Source: Dermatophilaceae bacterium Sec6.4 (GTDB taxonomy: Bacteria; Actinomycetota; Actinomycetes; Actinomycetales; Dermatophilaceae). From it: a stretch of 64,000 bases of DNA. The stretch spans positions 3,348,001 through 3,412,000 of the forward strand of contig CP144172.1 of the NCBI GenBank assembly GCA_039636865.1, read 5' to 3'. This document shows, in pieces, positions 33,446 to 46,557 of the stretch. The position numbers and the translations under genes are program-made. Below the pieces are notes generated by a model. That model saw only the letters and a program-made list of their open reading frames with translations. It ran no database searches and was not told the DNA's origin. Every line of letters starts with the position of its first letter. The first letter of the stretch is position 1.

Positions 33446-34567
33446 TCAGCTGCGCTGGTAGGGCGCGACGACGACCTCGACGCGCTGGAACTCCTTGAGG
33501 TCGGAGTACCCGGTGGTCGCCATCGCCCGCCGTAGAGCGCCGACCAGGTTGGTCGTGCCGTCAGCCGACTGACCGGGCCCGGTCAGGACCTGCTCCAACG
33601 TGCCGACCGTGCCCACCTCGACCCGCTCACCGCGTGGCAGATCGGGGTGATGGGCCTCGGACCCCCAGTGGAACCCCCGGCCCGGCGCCTCGGTCGATCG
33701 GGCCAACGCCGCACCCAGCATCACCGCGTCAGCACCACAGGCGACCGCCTTGACCACATCACCACTGGTGCCCAGGCCACCATCGGCGATGACGTGCACA
33801 TACCGCCCGCCGGTCTCATCCATGTAGTCGCGTCGGGCGGCGGCGATGTCCGCGATCGCGGACGCAAGCGGCGCGTGAATGCCGAGAGTACGCCGGGTGG
33901 TATGCGCTGCTCCCCCACCGAAACCGACCAGTACGCCTGCTGCACCGGTACGCATCAGGTGCAGACCCGCGGTGTAGGTCGCGACCCCGCCGACGATGAC
34001 CGGCACATCCAACTCGTAGATGAAGCGCTTCAGGTTCAGCGGCTCGGCCCGACCGGACACGTGCTCGGCCGAGACCGTGGTGCCCCTGATCACAAACAGG
34101 TCGACCCCCGCGTCGATGACTGTGCGCCAGTGCTCCTGGGTACGTTGCGGGGAGAGAGCTCCCGCAACGGTGACACCGGATGCGCGAATCTCTTTGAGGC
34201 GCAACTCGATCAGGTCGGGGCGGATCGACGAAGCATAGATATCGCGCATTCGCGCGGTGGCGTTCGCCGGGTCCAGTGAAGCGATCTCGGCCAGCAAGGG
34301 CTCCGGGTCCTCGTAGCGGGTCCACAGCCCCTCGAGGTCGAGGACCGGAAGACCACCCAACTGGCCGAAGGCAATCGCCGCCTTGGGTGACATCACCGAA
34401 TCCATCGGCGCGGCCATCACCGGCAGGTCGAAGTGGTAGGCGTCGATCTGCCAGGTCACCGAGACTTCCTCGGGGTCGCGGGTGCGCCGTGAGGGCACCA
34501 CTGCGATGTCGTCGAAGGAATACGCCCTGCGCCCACGCTTGCCGCGGCCGATCTCAATCTCAGTCAC
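33446..34567 (-). CDS. guaB3: IMP dehydrogenase-family protein GuaB3
   Basis: The protein has 373 residues, the length of GuaB3 proteins, which lack the CBS domain pair of true IMP dehydrogenase. It keeps the (beta/alpha)8 barrel features: DDIAVVPSRRTR, PVMAAPMDSVMSP and VHVIADGGLGTSGDVVKAVA. The loop that carries the catalytic cysteine in IMP dehydrogenase (GPGSICTTR) here reads GFGGGAAHTTRR, so that cysteine is absent, as in other actinobacterial members I can compare from memory. The reaction is uncertain. It lies just downstream of guaB on the same strand, as is usual in actinobacteria. Confidence 0.9.
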   Translation of the reverse strand: MTEIEIGRGKRGRRAYSFDDIAVVPSRRTRDPEEVSVTWQIDAYHFDLPVMAAPMDSVMSPKAAIAFGQLGGLPVLDLEGLWTRYEDPEPLLAEIASLDPANATARMRDIYASSIRPDLIELRLKEIRASGVTVAGALSPQRTQEHWRTVIDAGVDLFVIRGTTVSAEHVSGRAEPLNLKRFIYELDVPVIVGGVATYTAGLHLMRTGAAGVLVGFGGGAAHTTRRTLGIHAPLASAIADIAAARRDYMDETGGRYVHVIADGGLGTSGDVVKAVACGADAVMLGAALARSTEAPGRGFHWGSEAHHPDLPRGERVEVGTVGTLEQVLTGPGQSADGTTNLVGALRRAMATTGYSDLKEFQRVEVVVAPYQRS

Positions 34568-34593
34568 GTGCGACAGGGTAGCCGCCAGCCACG

Positions 34594-37111
<2,518 letters not shown>

Positions 37112-37115
<4 letters not shown>

Positions 37116-37807
37116 GACGGGTCTCCGCTCGGATCCAACATCGCGCGAAGTCGCGTCAACGCACGATGTTGCGCCACGCGCACGGCACCGGAAGTCATCC
37201 CCAGAGCGCGCGCGGTCTCCTCAGCGCTCATCCCGACGGCAACGCGCAAGGTCAGGATTTCACGGTGCTGTGCTGACAGACGGCCCAGCAGTGCCCATAC
37301 CCGATCGGCCTGCTCGCCCGCCAAGGCAGCCGCTTCAGGTCCCGGAGCCTTGTCGACGGACTCCGGAATATCGGCGACCGGCTGAGGTCCACGCATCACC
37401 GATCGTTGGACGTCGGCGACCTTGTTCGCGGCAATCCGATAGACGAAGGCTTCGAAGGGCAGCCCGCGGTCGACATAACGAGGTAGCGCGGTCAGCACGG
37501 CCACACACACCTCCTGCGCTGCATCTGCAGCGGCATCAGTGGCAGCCGAGTGCCGCCCCAGGCGACCGCGCGCATAGCGCAGAGCAATCTGGTGGACGGC
37601 TGCCATCAACGAATCGGTGACATCTGCATCCCCACTGCAGAATCTGCTCACCATCTCGCGCAGGGAAATCTGCGCGTCTGCCGGTTCCATCGAAGGAACC
37701 GTCGGTTTCGTTACGCCACCGCTGCCTTCGCGCTCCAGGGCAGCACCGGTGACGGATTCGGGCACCCATCGTCGGCGCGGCGCCGCGTGTACTTCACCGA
37801 AACTCAT
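37112..37807 (-). CDS. sigD: ECF-type sigma factor, SigD/ShbA group
   Basis: The protein has 231 residues from ATG 37807, which has GGAGGG a few bases upstream. Region 2 contains YARGRLGRHSAATDAAADAA, then AQEVCVAVLTALPRY and PFEAFVYRIAANKVADVQRS. Region 4 contains LSAQHREILTLRVAVGMSAE followed by ETARALGMTSGAVRVAQHRA. It directs RNA polymerase to a special promoter set; in mycobacteria SigD acts in stationary phase and in Streptomyces the related ShbA drives hrdB. The coupled RsdA-like gene and the guaB neighbours repeat the mycobacterial order and support the SigD/ShbA assignment. The N-terminal 40 residues are not conserved. Confidence 0.85.
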
Positions 37808-37917
37808 GGACCCTCCGAGTCGACCGGAATCTCCCGCCGGGTCTCCACCGTAGACACGGCCACCCCTCAGGCGTCAACCATGCCCCATCTCGGACGCCTA
37901 GACCACCGGGTGCCAAC

Positions 37918-38160
37918 ATGGCCGGTATGACAACCTCCCCTGAGCCGATAGCCATCCGTGATGACGCCATCCGGCTGGGGCAACTGCTCAAACTTGCGGG
38001 CGTCGTCGAGGACGGCGGGCAGGCACGCGAAGTGATCCAGGGCGGCGAAGTCCTGGTCAACGGCGAGGTCGAGACGCGTCGGGCGGCAAACATCCCGGTG
38101 GGCGCGGTCGTGCGTCTGGGCGATCAGGAGATGCAGGTTGTCCGCGCCACGACGGCCTGA
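37918..38160 (+). CDS. S4-domain RNA-binding protein (YbcJ/YaaA type)
   Basis: The protein has 80 residues (ATG 37918; a start three codons later is possible). The S4 fold is evident from IRLGQLLKLAGVVEDGGQAR, then EVIQGGEVLVNGEVETRRAA and VGAVVRLGDQEM. Small S4 proteins of this type bind structured RNA, often rRNA or stalled large subunits. The gene is divergent from sigD and stands alone before the groEL terminator. Confidence 0.8.
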   Translation: MAGMTTSPEPIAIRDDAIRLGQLLKLAGVVEDGGQAREVIQGGEVLVNGEVETRRAANIPVGAVVRLGDQEMQVVRATTA

Positions 38161-38170
38161 CCGGGTTCCC

Positions 38171-38247
38171 CACGTTTGCGTCGCCGGCGACCAGAAACGA
38201 CCGGAAAAGCGCCATCCGACTCACGTTTGCGTCGCTGGCGACCAGAA
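38171..38247. repeat. pair of 26-bp direct repeats, 51-bp period
   Basis: Copy 1 is at 38171-38196 and copy 2 at 38222-38247. Both begin CACGTTTGCGTCGC and continue with GGCGACCAGAA; they differ at one base (C or T after the second GC). They lie between the S4 gene and the groEL terminator. The core GTTTGCGTCG also forms the arms of the hairpin at 33368-33417, so this may be a dispersed intergenic repeat. Confidence 0.7.
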
Positions 38248-38299
38248 CGCGAGAACGCGGTAAATGAGGACGCGGGAGAGGGGTTGATACGCGGACGCG

Positions 38300-38334
38300 A
38301 AAAGGCCCCCGACCGCAACTACGGTCGGGGGCCT
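38300..38334 (-). terminator. rho-independent terminator of the groES-groEL operon
   Basis: The 13-bp perfect arms AGGCCCCCGACCG (38303-38315) and CGGTCGGGGGCCT (38322-38334) flank the loop CAACTA. Read on the minus strand the hairpin is followed by TTTT. It lies 17 bases after the groEL stop. Confidence 0.9.
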
Positions 38335-38350
38335 CTTTCAGTCGGGAGAC

Positions 38351-39970
<1,620 letters not shown>

Positions 39971-40080
39971 TTACGTGTTCGAAGTGCGAAGGATGGTGCA
40001 AGGGGTACGACGACGCCCCGGCGAGGTGCCCGGCATGGGCCCAGCGCCGGGGCGTGCGTTCGTACCGAAAGCGGGGGGTG

Positions 40081-40374
40081 TTACTTGACGACCGCGAGAA
40101 TGTCGCGAGCCGAGAGGATGAGCAGCTCCTCGCCGGAGTACTTCACCTCGGTGCCGCCGTACTTGCTGTAGATGACCTTGTCGCCGACGGAGACGTCCAG
40201 CGGAACGCGGTTGCCGTTGTCGTCGATACGACCGGGGCCGACGGCCAGAACCTCGCCCTCCTGGGGCTTTTCCTTGGCGGTGTCCGGGATGACCAGACCG
40301 GAAGCGGTGGTCTGCTCGGCTTCGATCGACTTGACGACGACGCGGTCTTCGAGCGGCATGATGTTGACCGACAC
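40081..40374 (-). CDS. groS: co-chaperonin GroES
   Basis: The protein has 97 residues from GTG 40374, with AAGGAAGG nine bases upstream. The longer frame to 40548 crosses the CIRCE region and is rejected. Conserved stretches are [20 protein letters not shown], the mobile loop, and [20 protein letters not shown] at the end. The heptamer caps GroEL. Two CIRCE-type operators and a promoter lie 120-190 bases upstream, so HrcA control is expected. Confidence 0.95.
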   Translation of the reverse strand: MSVNIMPLEDRVVVKSIEAEQTTASGLVIPDTAKEKPQEGEVLAVGPGRIDDNGNRVPLDVSVGDKVIYSKYGGTEVKYSGEELLILSARDILAVVK

Positions 40375-40491
40375 GGTGGTGACCTTCCTTGATGGCCTGC
40401 CGATGGCAGGGAGTTGTGGTCCTGGAAAAAACATTGCCGGTGTCAACGGGTGGTGAGGCCGCCGTCGCGGGGGTCGACCTCGGTGTTGACA

Positions 40492-40518
40492 CTGGCACTG
40501 TCCCAGGTTGAGTGCCAG
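40492..40518. promoter_or_regulatory. second, degenerate CIRCE-type element
   Basis: CTGGCACT (40492-40499) and AGTGCCAG (40511-40518) are perfect inverted arms around 11 bases. The total length of 27 bp equals a CIRCE element, but the half-sites differ from the consensus TTAGCACTC at the outer positions. It would cover the predicted transcription start of groES. Confidence 0.65.
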
Positions 40519-40523
40519 GAATG

Positions 40524-40552
40524 AATCTATGCCGCAGTTAGCACTCATGCAA
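40524..40552 (-). promoter_or_regulatory. predicted groES promoter
   Basis: On the minus strand TTGCAT (40547-40552) and TAGATT (40524-40529) are separated by 17 bases, a good vegetative -35/-10 pair. The -35 hexamer lies inside the spacer of the first CIRCE, and the second CIRCE lies at the expected start of transcription. Confidence 0.55.
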
Positions 40553-40564
40553 CTCGAGTGCCAA
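40538..40564. promoter_or_regulatory. CIRCE operator (HrcA site)
   Basis: TTAGCACTC, nine bases, then GAGTGCCAA, matches the CIRCE consensus TTAGCACTC-N9-GAGTGCTAA with one mismatch. It overlaps the predicted groES promoter and also lies 40 bases before the divergent methyltransferase gene. Confidence 0.9.
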
Positions 40565-40604
40565 CGACTTCATCCGATCGGGCACCGACATTCGGTGCGC
40601 CACA

Positions 40605-41837
40605 ATGAATGCCATGGATGCGGACCTCGTGCACCGACTGGCTTCCGGTGAAGGATGGGGACTGCTGCAGTCGCTGCCGCCGTACGACGCGAGCCAGGCG
40701 ATGTCCCTCGCGACCAGGCTGCGCGGGGAGGGATTCGCCCCAGAACTGATAGCGGCCGCCCTCACCCAGTCCGAGCTGCGCGCTCGCGCAGAGGTCAAGT
40801 TCGGCCCAGCTGCCGCAGACATGCTCTTCACCCGCGACGGCCTGGAGCAGGCCACCCGCCGACCTGTCGCCGAGCGGCACGCGGGGCGCTTCCTGGATGC
40901 CGGTGCGCGCACTGTCTACGACCTCGGTTGCGGCATCGGCGCCGATGCCATGGCGCTGGCAGCTGCGGGCATCCACCTGCAGGCCGTCGATTCGGATGAG
41001 GCCACCGCCGCCATCGCGGCGGTCAACCTGCGGCACTGGTCACACGCCCAGGCACATCACGGACGCGCCGAAGATGTCGCCATCGCGACCGGCGACGCCG
41101 CGCGTCACTGCGGGGTATGGCTGGACCCCGCGCGCCGGTTGCCCGGTGTCGCCGACGCGCAGGGCCACAGCAGGCGGCTTTTCAGGCTGGCCGACATCAG
41201 CCCGTCCTGGGATTCGGTGCGCAGCTACCTCACCCGCACCCCGGCCGGTGGCGCCAAACTCAGCCCGGCCTTCCCGCACTCCCAGATACCGCTCGGCATG
41301 GAGGCGCAGTGGTCCTCGGTCGACGGGGAGGTGCTGGAGTGCACCCTGTGGGCCGGCGACACCGTGCAGAACGCCGGGCGTACGGCGCTGGTCATGCGGG
41401 CCGGACGAGCCAGCCTGGTGACACAGCAGGACGCGGCGGGCGCTGCGCCGTTACCGGCCCAGCTGCACCGGCTGGGCCCCTACCTCTACGAGCCGGACCG
41501 TGCGGTCATCCGAGCCGGCCTGGTCGGCGCGCTCATCAATACCGCCGACGGCAGGGAGCTGTCCCCTGGTGTCGGTTATGTGACCGGCCTGGCCGACGTA
41601 CACGTGCCGTGGGCCCGCAAATATGCCATCAGCGACGCCGTGCCCTACAACGTCAAAGCCCTCCGCGCGATGTTGCGGGACCGTCGGACCGGCACCCTGA
41701 CCATCAAAAAGCGTGGAGTGTCCGTGGATGCGGAGCTGCTGCGTCGACAATTGAGACTCACCGGCGACCAGGAGACGACCATCGTGATTACCCGCATCGG
41801 CGGCGCCCAGGTGGTGCTCGTGGTGGTGCCGCTGTGA
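40605..41837 (+). CDS. THUMP-like-domain SAM methyltransferase
   Basis: The protein has 410 residues. An N-terminal segment of about 85 residues precedes a class I methyltransferase core with YDLGCGIGADAMALAAAGIH near residue 104. The C-terminal 130 residues carry the THUMP-like region (YLYEPDRAVIRAGLVGALIN, and later LTIKKRGVSVDAELLRRQLR). Family members are annotated as rRNA- or tRNA-directed but are little studied. It is divergent from groES and shares the CIRCE region. Its TGA overlaps the GTG start of the GH3 lipoprotein gene. A start three codons later (40614) is possible. Confidence 0.75.
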   Translation: MNAMDADLVHRLASGEGWGLLQSLPPYDASQAMSLATRLRGEGFAPELIAAALTQSELRARAEVKFGPAAADMLFTRDGLEQATRRPVAERHAGRFLDAGARTVYDLGCGIGADAMALAAAGIHLQAVDSDEATAAIAAVNLRHWSHAQAHHGRAEDVAIATGDAARHCGVWLDPARRLPGVADAQGHSRRLFRLADISPSWDSVRSYLTRTPAGGAKLSPAFPHSQIPLGMEAQWSSVDGEVLECTLWAGDTVQNAGRTALVMRAGRASLVTQQDAAGAAPLPAQLHRLGPYLYEPDRAVIRAGLVGALINTADGRELSPGVGYVTGLADVHVPWARKYAISDAVPYNVKALRAMLRDRRTGTLTIKKRGVSVDAELLRRQLRLTGDQETTIVITRIGGAQVVLVVVPL

Positions 41838-43093
41838 CACATCGCCGCTATCCGACCGCGCTCGGATTGCCGCTCGCGCTTGCGCTCAGCGCCTGTTCTG
41901 CGGGGTCTGCGAGCTCCGCCGCTTCCTCTACCTCGCCCTCACGCAGCGCGGCAGCGTCCGCATCCTCCACGTCTGCACCCCCCACGTCCACACCCTCCAC
42001 CTCGACGTCCTCCCGGCCGGTTCCGCCGTCGTCGAAGGCCTCGCCAAACTGCGTGGACACGGCGGTCGCGGCGATGACACCTGCCCAACGCGCAGGCCAA
42101 CTGATCATGGTCGGGATGACTCAGGGCGGCGCCGATGACATCGCCGCGGTGCGGGCTTCCCTCCGGGACCACTATGTCGGCTCCGCCTACTACGCGGGCG
42201 GCTGGGAGGGGGCAGCCGCCGTGCAGGCGGCCGCCGATTCCCTGCAGGGGCAGACCCGACAGGCAGGCTCCCCCGGCCTGCTGCTGGCAGCAGATCAGGA
42301 AGGCGGGCAGGTCCGGCAGCTACGCGGCAACGGGTTCACCTCGACCGTTTCCGCAGTCCGGCAGGGTCAGCTGACACCGAGCGCCCGCAGGGCCTACGCC
42401 GCGTCGATGGGCAGGCAACTGCGAGCTGCCGGCCTGAATGTCGATCTCGCGCCGGTTGCTGACACCGTGCCCGCTGCCCTCGGCAAAGACAACGGACCGA
42501 TCGGCGCATTCGATCGCGAGTACGGCAACGACCCGACGAAGGTCGCTGCCGCGGTGTCGGACGTGGTTCACGGCTTCGACTCGTCCGGCCTCGCAGCCAC
42601 GCTCAAACACTTCCCCGGAATCGGTCGCATCGCCAAGAACACCGACTACAGCTCCAGCGGAATCACCGACTCGACGACCGGTCCCGACGATCCGTACCTG
42701 ACTCCTTTCGGTGCGGGCATCCGCGCGGGCGCCGGGCTCGTCATGATCTCCTCGGCGCGCTATCCGAAGCTGGACCCGAAGCATCCGGCGACCTTCTCTG
42801 CGCCCATCATCACGGGTCTGCTGCGCCAGAAGATGGGCTTCAAGGGTGTGGTCATCTCCGATGACCTGAACACCCCGGCGCTGGCCTCGACGCCTGTGCA
42901 AGAACGCGCGGTGCGCTTCGTCGGGGCCGGGGGCGACCTGCTGCTGACGGCGACCGACAGACTCGTACCGGGCCTGACCCGCGGGCTGCTCGCCCGGATG
43001 GCTTCCGACCCGGCCTTCGCGAGGGTCGTCGCGGGCGCCGTGCAACGGGTGATGACGCTCAAGGCGAGTCTCGGATTGGTGCGCTGCGGCTGA
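41834..43093 (+). CDS. GH3-family lipoprotein (NagZ/LpqI-like)
   Basis: The protein has 419 residues from GTG 41834, which overlaps the upstream stop. A short signal peptide ends in the lipobox LSAC (C21), so it should be a lipoprotein. A Ser/Thr/Pro-rich linker to about residue 70 follows. The GH3 barrel has LLLAADQEGGQVRQL, then KHFPGIG (258-264) and the presumed nucleophile in VVISDDLN (about D343). In NagZ the acid/base histidine lies in a DSH-type loop after KHFPGHG; here the loop reads RIAKNTDYSSSG and that histidine is missing. Hydrolysis of muropeptide N-acetylglucosaminides is the family role, but this copy may be altered. Confidence 0.8.
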   Translation: MTHRRYPTALGLPLALALSACSAGSASSAASSTSPSRSAAASASSTSAPPTSTPSTSTSSRPVPPSSKASPNCVDTAVAAMTPAQRAGQLIMVGMTQGGADDIAAVRASLRDHYVGSAYYAGGWEGAAAVQAAADSLQGQTRQAGSPGLLLAADQEGGQVRQLRGNGFTSTVSAVRQGQLTPSARRAYAASMGRQLRAAGLNVDLAPVADTVPAALGKDNGPIGAFDREYGNDPTKVAAAVSDVVHGFDSSGLAATLKHFPGIGRIAKNTDYSSSGITDSTTGPDDPYLTPFGAGIRAGAGLVMISSARYPKLDPKHPATFSAPIITGLLRQKMGFKGVVISDDLNTPALASTPVQERAVRFVGAGGDLLLTATDRLVPGLTRGLLARMASDPAFARVVAGAVQRVMTLKASLGLVRCG

Positions 43094-43126
43094 GATGTCG
43101 CGGCTACCTGCCGGTCGGGGATCATC

Positions 43127-44341
43127 ATGAGCGTTCGCCACCGGGCCGGTGGTGTGCAGGAAACGCGTATGCTTGCCAGTCTGTTCTGCACCTATCTGGG
43201 TTCCTCGATCACGGCGACTGCGAGCACGATCTTCCTGGTGCAGCGTTTCGGCGTCGGCGCATCCTCAGGTCTCGCGCTCGTTCTGCAACTTCTGCCGAAT
43301 CTGCTGCTGGGCCCCGTTGCCGGCGAGATGGTCGCTCGGGTCAATCCCAAACTGGCTGCGATGACGGGATCCATCGGGGTCGGCGTCGCCGTCCTGGGAT
43401 ACCTCCTGGTCACCCAGTCGTGGCAGGCGCAACTCGTATCTCTGCTCGTCGGGCTTGCCGGTGTGATCGGCACGCCAGCACGTATGTCGCTGCGCGCATC
43501 GGTCTTGACCCCTGACCGGCTGCGGTCCTCGACCGGTGCCATCGTTGCTGCAGAGCGCCTCGGGCTGGTGCTGGGCCCTCTCATCGCGACCACCATCGCA
43601 GTCATGATCGGCGTGCAGGCGGCATTCGTCCTGGAGTTCTTCCTCGCGCTGGTCGCCGTTGTGACTCTGCTGGGTCTGCAGCCACGCGCATCCGACCGTG
43701 GCACACCCACTGCGGGCGGGTTGCGCGGGGTGTACCGACGGGCCTGGCAGTTGATGACCCGTGACCGGGTGATCTGGGAATACAGCCTCTCCGGCTTCAT
43801 CTATCTGATCGGTGTCGGGATCCGCCGGTTATTGTTCCCGGCCGCGTTGATCGTCACTCTGGCCAGCAGCGAAAACCGGCTGGGCATCCTGGTCGGTGCC
43901 ATGGCAGTGGGTGGAATCGTGGGTGGTCTCATCGCACCGCGGGTCGACATCGAGCACATCGACCGGCAATTCGTCCTGCAAACCTGCGTAGAGATGCTCG
44001 TCTGGGTGGCGCTGGGTTTCGTGAGTTCCCTGTCGCTGTACCTCCCACTGCTGGTGATCGCCGGTGTGCTCGAGGGCTTCACCACGACGCTCTACTTCAT
44101 CCGGGTGCAGGACAGGCTGCGCCCCAAGGAGATCGGCCGCTACTTCTCGCTGATGAGTCCGATGTCGGATGCCTCGATCGTCATCGGCGTGCTCATCGCC
44201 TCCTGGCTCGGATTGCACGCCCTCGCCGATTACGGATTCTGGATCATCGGGGCCCTCATCGGCGCACCACTGCTGGTCTGCCCGGTCATCGTCCGCAACG
44301 CCCTCACGACCACCAAGGCGCGCCCTCGCGGTCGCGGCTGA
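43127..44341 (+). CDS. MFS transporter
   Basis: The protein has 404 residues with about 12 hydrophobic helices. The N-terminal half shows TYLGSSITATASTIFLVQRF and a cytoplasmic loop GEMVARVNPK, and the central loop is charged (RASDRGTPTAGGLRGVYRR). It fits the MFS_3 (enterobactin exporter-like) group. The substrate is unknown. It converges on tsaD with only 5 bp between stops. Confidence 0.8.
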   Translation: MSVRHRAGGVQETRMLASLFCTYLGSSITATASTIFLVQRFGVGASSGLALVLQLLPNLLLGPVAGEMVARVNPKLAAMTGSIGVGVAVLGYLLVTQSWQAQLVSLLVGLAGVIGTPARMSLRASVLTPDRLRSSTGAIVAAERLGLVLGPLIATTIAVMIGVQAAFVLEFFLALVAVVTLLGLQPRASDRGTPTAGGLRGVYRRAWQLMTRDRVIWEYSLSGFIYLIGVGIRRLLFPAALIVTLASSENRLGILVGAMAVGGIVGGLIAPRVDIEHIDRQFVLQTCVEMLVWVALGFVSSLSLYLPLLVIAGVLEGFTTTLYFIRVQDRLRPKEIGRYFSLMSPMSDASIVIGVLIASWLGLHALADYGFWIIGALIGAPLLVCPVIVRNALTTTKARPRGRG

Positions 44342-44346
44342 CCAGC

Positions 44347-45399
44347 TCAGCGGGCCTGCACCAGCTCGACGGGCATCGAGGAATCCGGCGGTAGGTCCAA
44401 GGAACTCGGCGGTAGTCCGCGAGCGACCATCTGCGCGCCGAGCGCTGCGACCATCGCGCCGTTATCGGTGCACAGTCGCACCCGTGGGACCCGCAACGCG
44501 ATACCCGCGTCAGCGCACCGCTGCTGGGCAAGAGCCCGCAGCCTGCTGTTGGCCGTCACACCCCCGCCGATCTGCAGGTCGTCGATGCCGTATTCGCGGC
44601 ACGCGTCGATGGCTTTGCGGGTCAGAACGTCCGCCACGGCTTCGTTGAAACTCGCCGCGACATCGGCCACCGGAATCACCCGGCCCGCACGCTCGCATTC
44701 CTGCACCCAGCGCACCACCGCACTCTTCAGGCCGGAGAAGGAGAAGTCGAAACGGTGCTGGGCCAGGTCCTTGTTCGCGCTCAGCCCCCTCGGGAACGCA
44801 ATTGCCTTCGGGTCGCCGTCCCGGGCGATCGCATCGATACTCGGGCCACCCGGGTACGGCAGGCCCAACAGCCGGGCCACCTTGTCGAACGCCTCACCCG
44901 CCGCGTCATCCATTGTCGCGCCGAGGGACTGCACGTCGCTGGCGATATCGCGCACGAGCAGCAGGTTGGTGTGCCCGCCCGACACCAGCAGGGCCACTGT
45001 CGGCTCAGGAAGCGGACCGTGGTCGAGCACGTCGGCGCAGACGTGGGCGCACAGGTGGTTCACGCCGTACAGCGGTTTACCGAGCGCCCATGCAATGGCC
45101 TTGGCTGCGCCGACACCCACCATCAAGGCGCCAGCGAGACCGGGACCGGACGTCACGGCAACGGCGTCCACCTGCGCCAACGAGACCCCGGCTTCCGTAC
45201 AGGCCCGTTGCAGGGTCGGAAGCATGGCCTCCAGGTGGGCCCGGCTGGCAACCTCCGGCACCACCCCGCCGAAACGGGCGTGCTGCTCCACGCTGCTGGC
45301 GAGGGCATCGCCGATCAACGTCGTACCCCGCACGAATGCAACACCGGTCTCATCGCACGAGCTCTCCACCCCGAGCACCAGTGGATCCTCAGTCGACAT
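44347..45399 (-). CDS. tsaD: tRNA t6A threonylcarbamoyltransferase TsaD
   Basis: The protein has 350 residues from ATG 45399; longer frames overlap rimI. The N-terminal [18 protein letters not shown], the metal-binding region [14 protein letters not shown] (HxxxH) and [16 protein letters not shown] are diagnostic of the Kae1/TsaD family. It transfers threonylcarbamoyl from the AMP adduct to A37 of ANN-decoding tRNAs, in a complex with TsaB and TsaE, both encoded just upstream. Its start overlaps the rimI stop by 11 bp. Confidence 0.95.
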   Translation of the reverse strand: MSTEDPLVLGVESSCDETGVAFVRGTTLIGDALASSVEQHARFGGVVPEVASRAHLEAMLPTLQRACTEAGVSLAQVDAVAVTSGPGLAGALMVGVGAAKAIAWALGKPLYGVNHLCAHVCADVLDHGPLPEPTVALLVSGGHTNLLLVRDIASDVQSLGATMDDAAGEAFDKVARLLGLPYPGGPSIDAIARDGDPKAIAFPRGLSANKDLAQHRFDFSFSGLKSAVVRWVQECERAGRVIPVADVAASFNEAVADVLTRKAIDACREYGIDDLQIGGGVTANSRLRALAQQRCADAGIALRVPRVRLCTDNGAMVAALGAQMVARGLPPSSLDLPPDSSMPVELVQAR

Positions 45400-45871
45400 C
45401 GCACACGTCCTGTTCGGCGGGAGAGTTGTTGAGCAGCCGGCGTAGGACGAATGCGTCGATATCGCCGGGTTGGTAGTAGCGCCGCCGGATACCGATCTGT
45501 TCGAAACCATGCCGACCGTAAAGTCGGCGCGCGGACTCGTTGTCTGCGCGTACCTCCAGCAGCACGACTTCCGCTCGCGCCGCCCCTGCCAGTGACAACA
45601 GGTCGCGCAGCAGCAGCTGACCCACGCCGCGCCCCTGCGCCGCCCGATCCACCCCGATCGTCATCACGTCCGCAACGTCGCCCGCGACGGACAACCCTGC
45701 GTAGCCGACGATCTCGCCGCCGTCGCGGGCAACCCTGTAGATGCGCTGGGGTCGTGCTGCGAGCTCGCTCCACCACGCGCCTGCACTCCACGCGTCGTGC
45801 TCGAAAAGCTGCTGCTCGAGAGTCACCAGCGTGTCGATATCGGGCCATCGCAGCTGCGTCAGCTCGATCAC
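45389..45871 (-). CDS. rimI: ribosomal protein bS18 N-acetyltransferase RimI
   Basis: The protein has 160 residues with a GNAT fold. The acetyl-CoA-binding motif is [20 protein letters not shown], with the R/Q-x-x-G-x-G/A core. The N-terminal [15 protein letters not shown] and the later [20 protein letters not shown] are typical of RimI. It acetylates the N-terminal alanine of S18 or serves a wider set of proteins. The position between tsaB and tsaD is the standard actinobacterial order. Its start overlaps the tsaB stop in ATGA. Confidence 0.9.
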   Translation of the reverse strand: MIELTQLRWPDIDTLVTLEQQLFEHDAWSAGAWWSELAARPQRIYRVARDGGEIVGYAGLSVAGDVADVMTIGVDRAAQGRGVGQLLLRDLLSLAGAARAEVVLLEVRADNESARRLYGRHGFEQIGIRRRYYQPGDIDAFVLRRLLNNSPAEQDVCDVD

Positions 45872-46557
45872 GACGGCACCGACTTCGTATGCACTGCCTT
45901 CCGGGCGACCGAGGGTTGGGCATCGGGCTGACGCAGATACATCGGTCGCGGCTGCAACAGCTCACCGCCGTCGCGTCGTCGTGCCACGACGAGCGCACCG
46001 AGCAGGCCGGCATCCACGTCGGCCACCTCGATGACCTGCGGGAAGCTCTGCGGATACAGCAGTGGACCGCGGCCGGCCACCGGTAGGTCCCGCATGTCCC
46101 GGTCGAGCGAATCCGCTGTGGCGACGGCGGGTTCACCGTGCCGGTGTACGCCACCCGCGACGGCGGTGTAACGCGCCCAGTAGACCTCCTTGCGACGGGC
46201 ATCGGTGGCGACGAGGAACTCCTCACAGCTGCCTGCTACGGCCACTTCGTACGCGATGGCGTCCAGGCTGCATACGCCGTACACCGGAATGTCCAGGACG
46301 AATCCGAGGGTGGTGGCCGTCACCAGGCCTACCCGCAACCCGGTGAACGGGCCCGGCCCGACACCGACCGCGACACCGCTCAGGTCCGACGGGGCCAGGC
46401 CCGCCCGCTTCATCACCAGGTCGATGGTGGGGGCGAGAGTCTCGGCGTGCCGCCGGGCTTCAGGAATTGACTCCTTCGCAAGTACGCGCGTGCCGTCGTG
46501 GACCGCAGCCGTCACCGCCGACGTCGCCGTGTCCAGAGCGAGCAGCACACCCGTCAC
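45868..46557 (-). CDS. tsaB: t6A complex scaffold TsaB
   Basis: The protein has 229 residues. The N-terminus LALDTATSAVTAAVHDGTRV and the conserved GVAVGVGPGPFTGLRVGLVT are hallmarks of TsaB, an ASKHA-fold partner that dimerises with TsaD and has no catalytic site. It overlaps tsaE upstream and rimI downstream by four bases each, which indicates one tightly coupled operon. Confidence 0.9.
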   Translation of the reverse strand: MTGVLLALDTATSAVTAAVHDGTRVLAKESIPEARRHAETLAPTIDLVMKRAGLAPSDLSGVAVGVGPGPFTGLRVGLVTATTLGFVLDIPVYGVCSLDAIAYEVAVAGSCEEFLVATDARRKEVYWARYTAVAGGVHRHGEPAVATADSLDRDMRDLPVAGRGPLLYPQSFPQVIEVADVDAGLLGALVVARRRDGGELLQPRPMYLRQPDAQPSVARKAVHTKSVPS

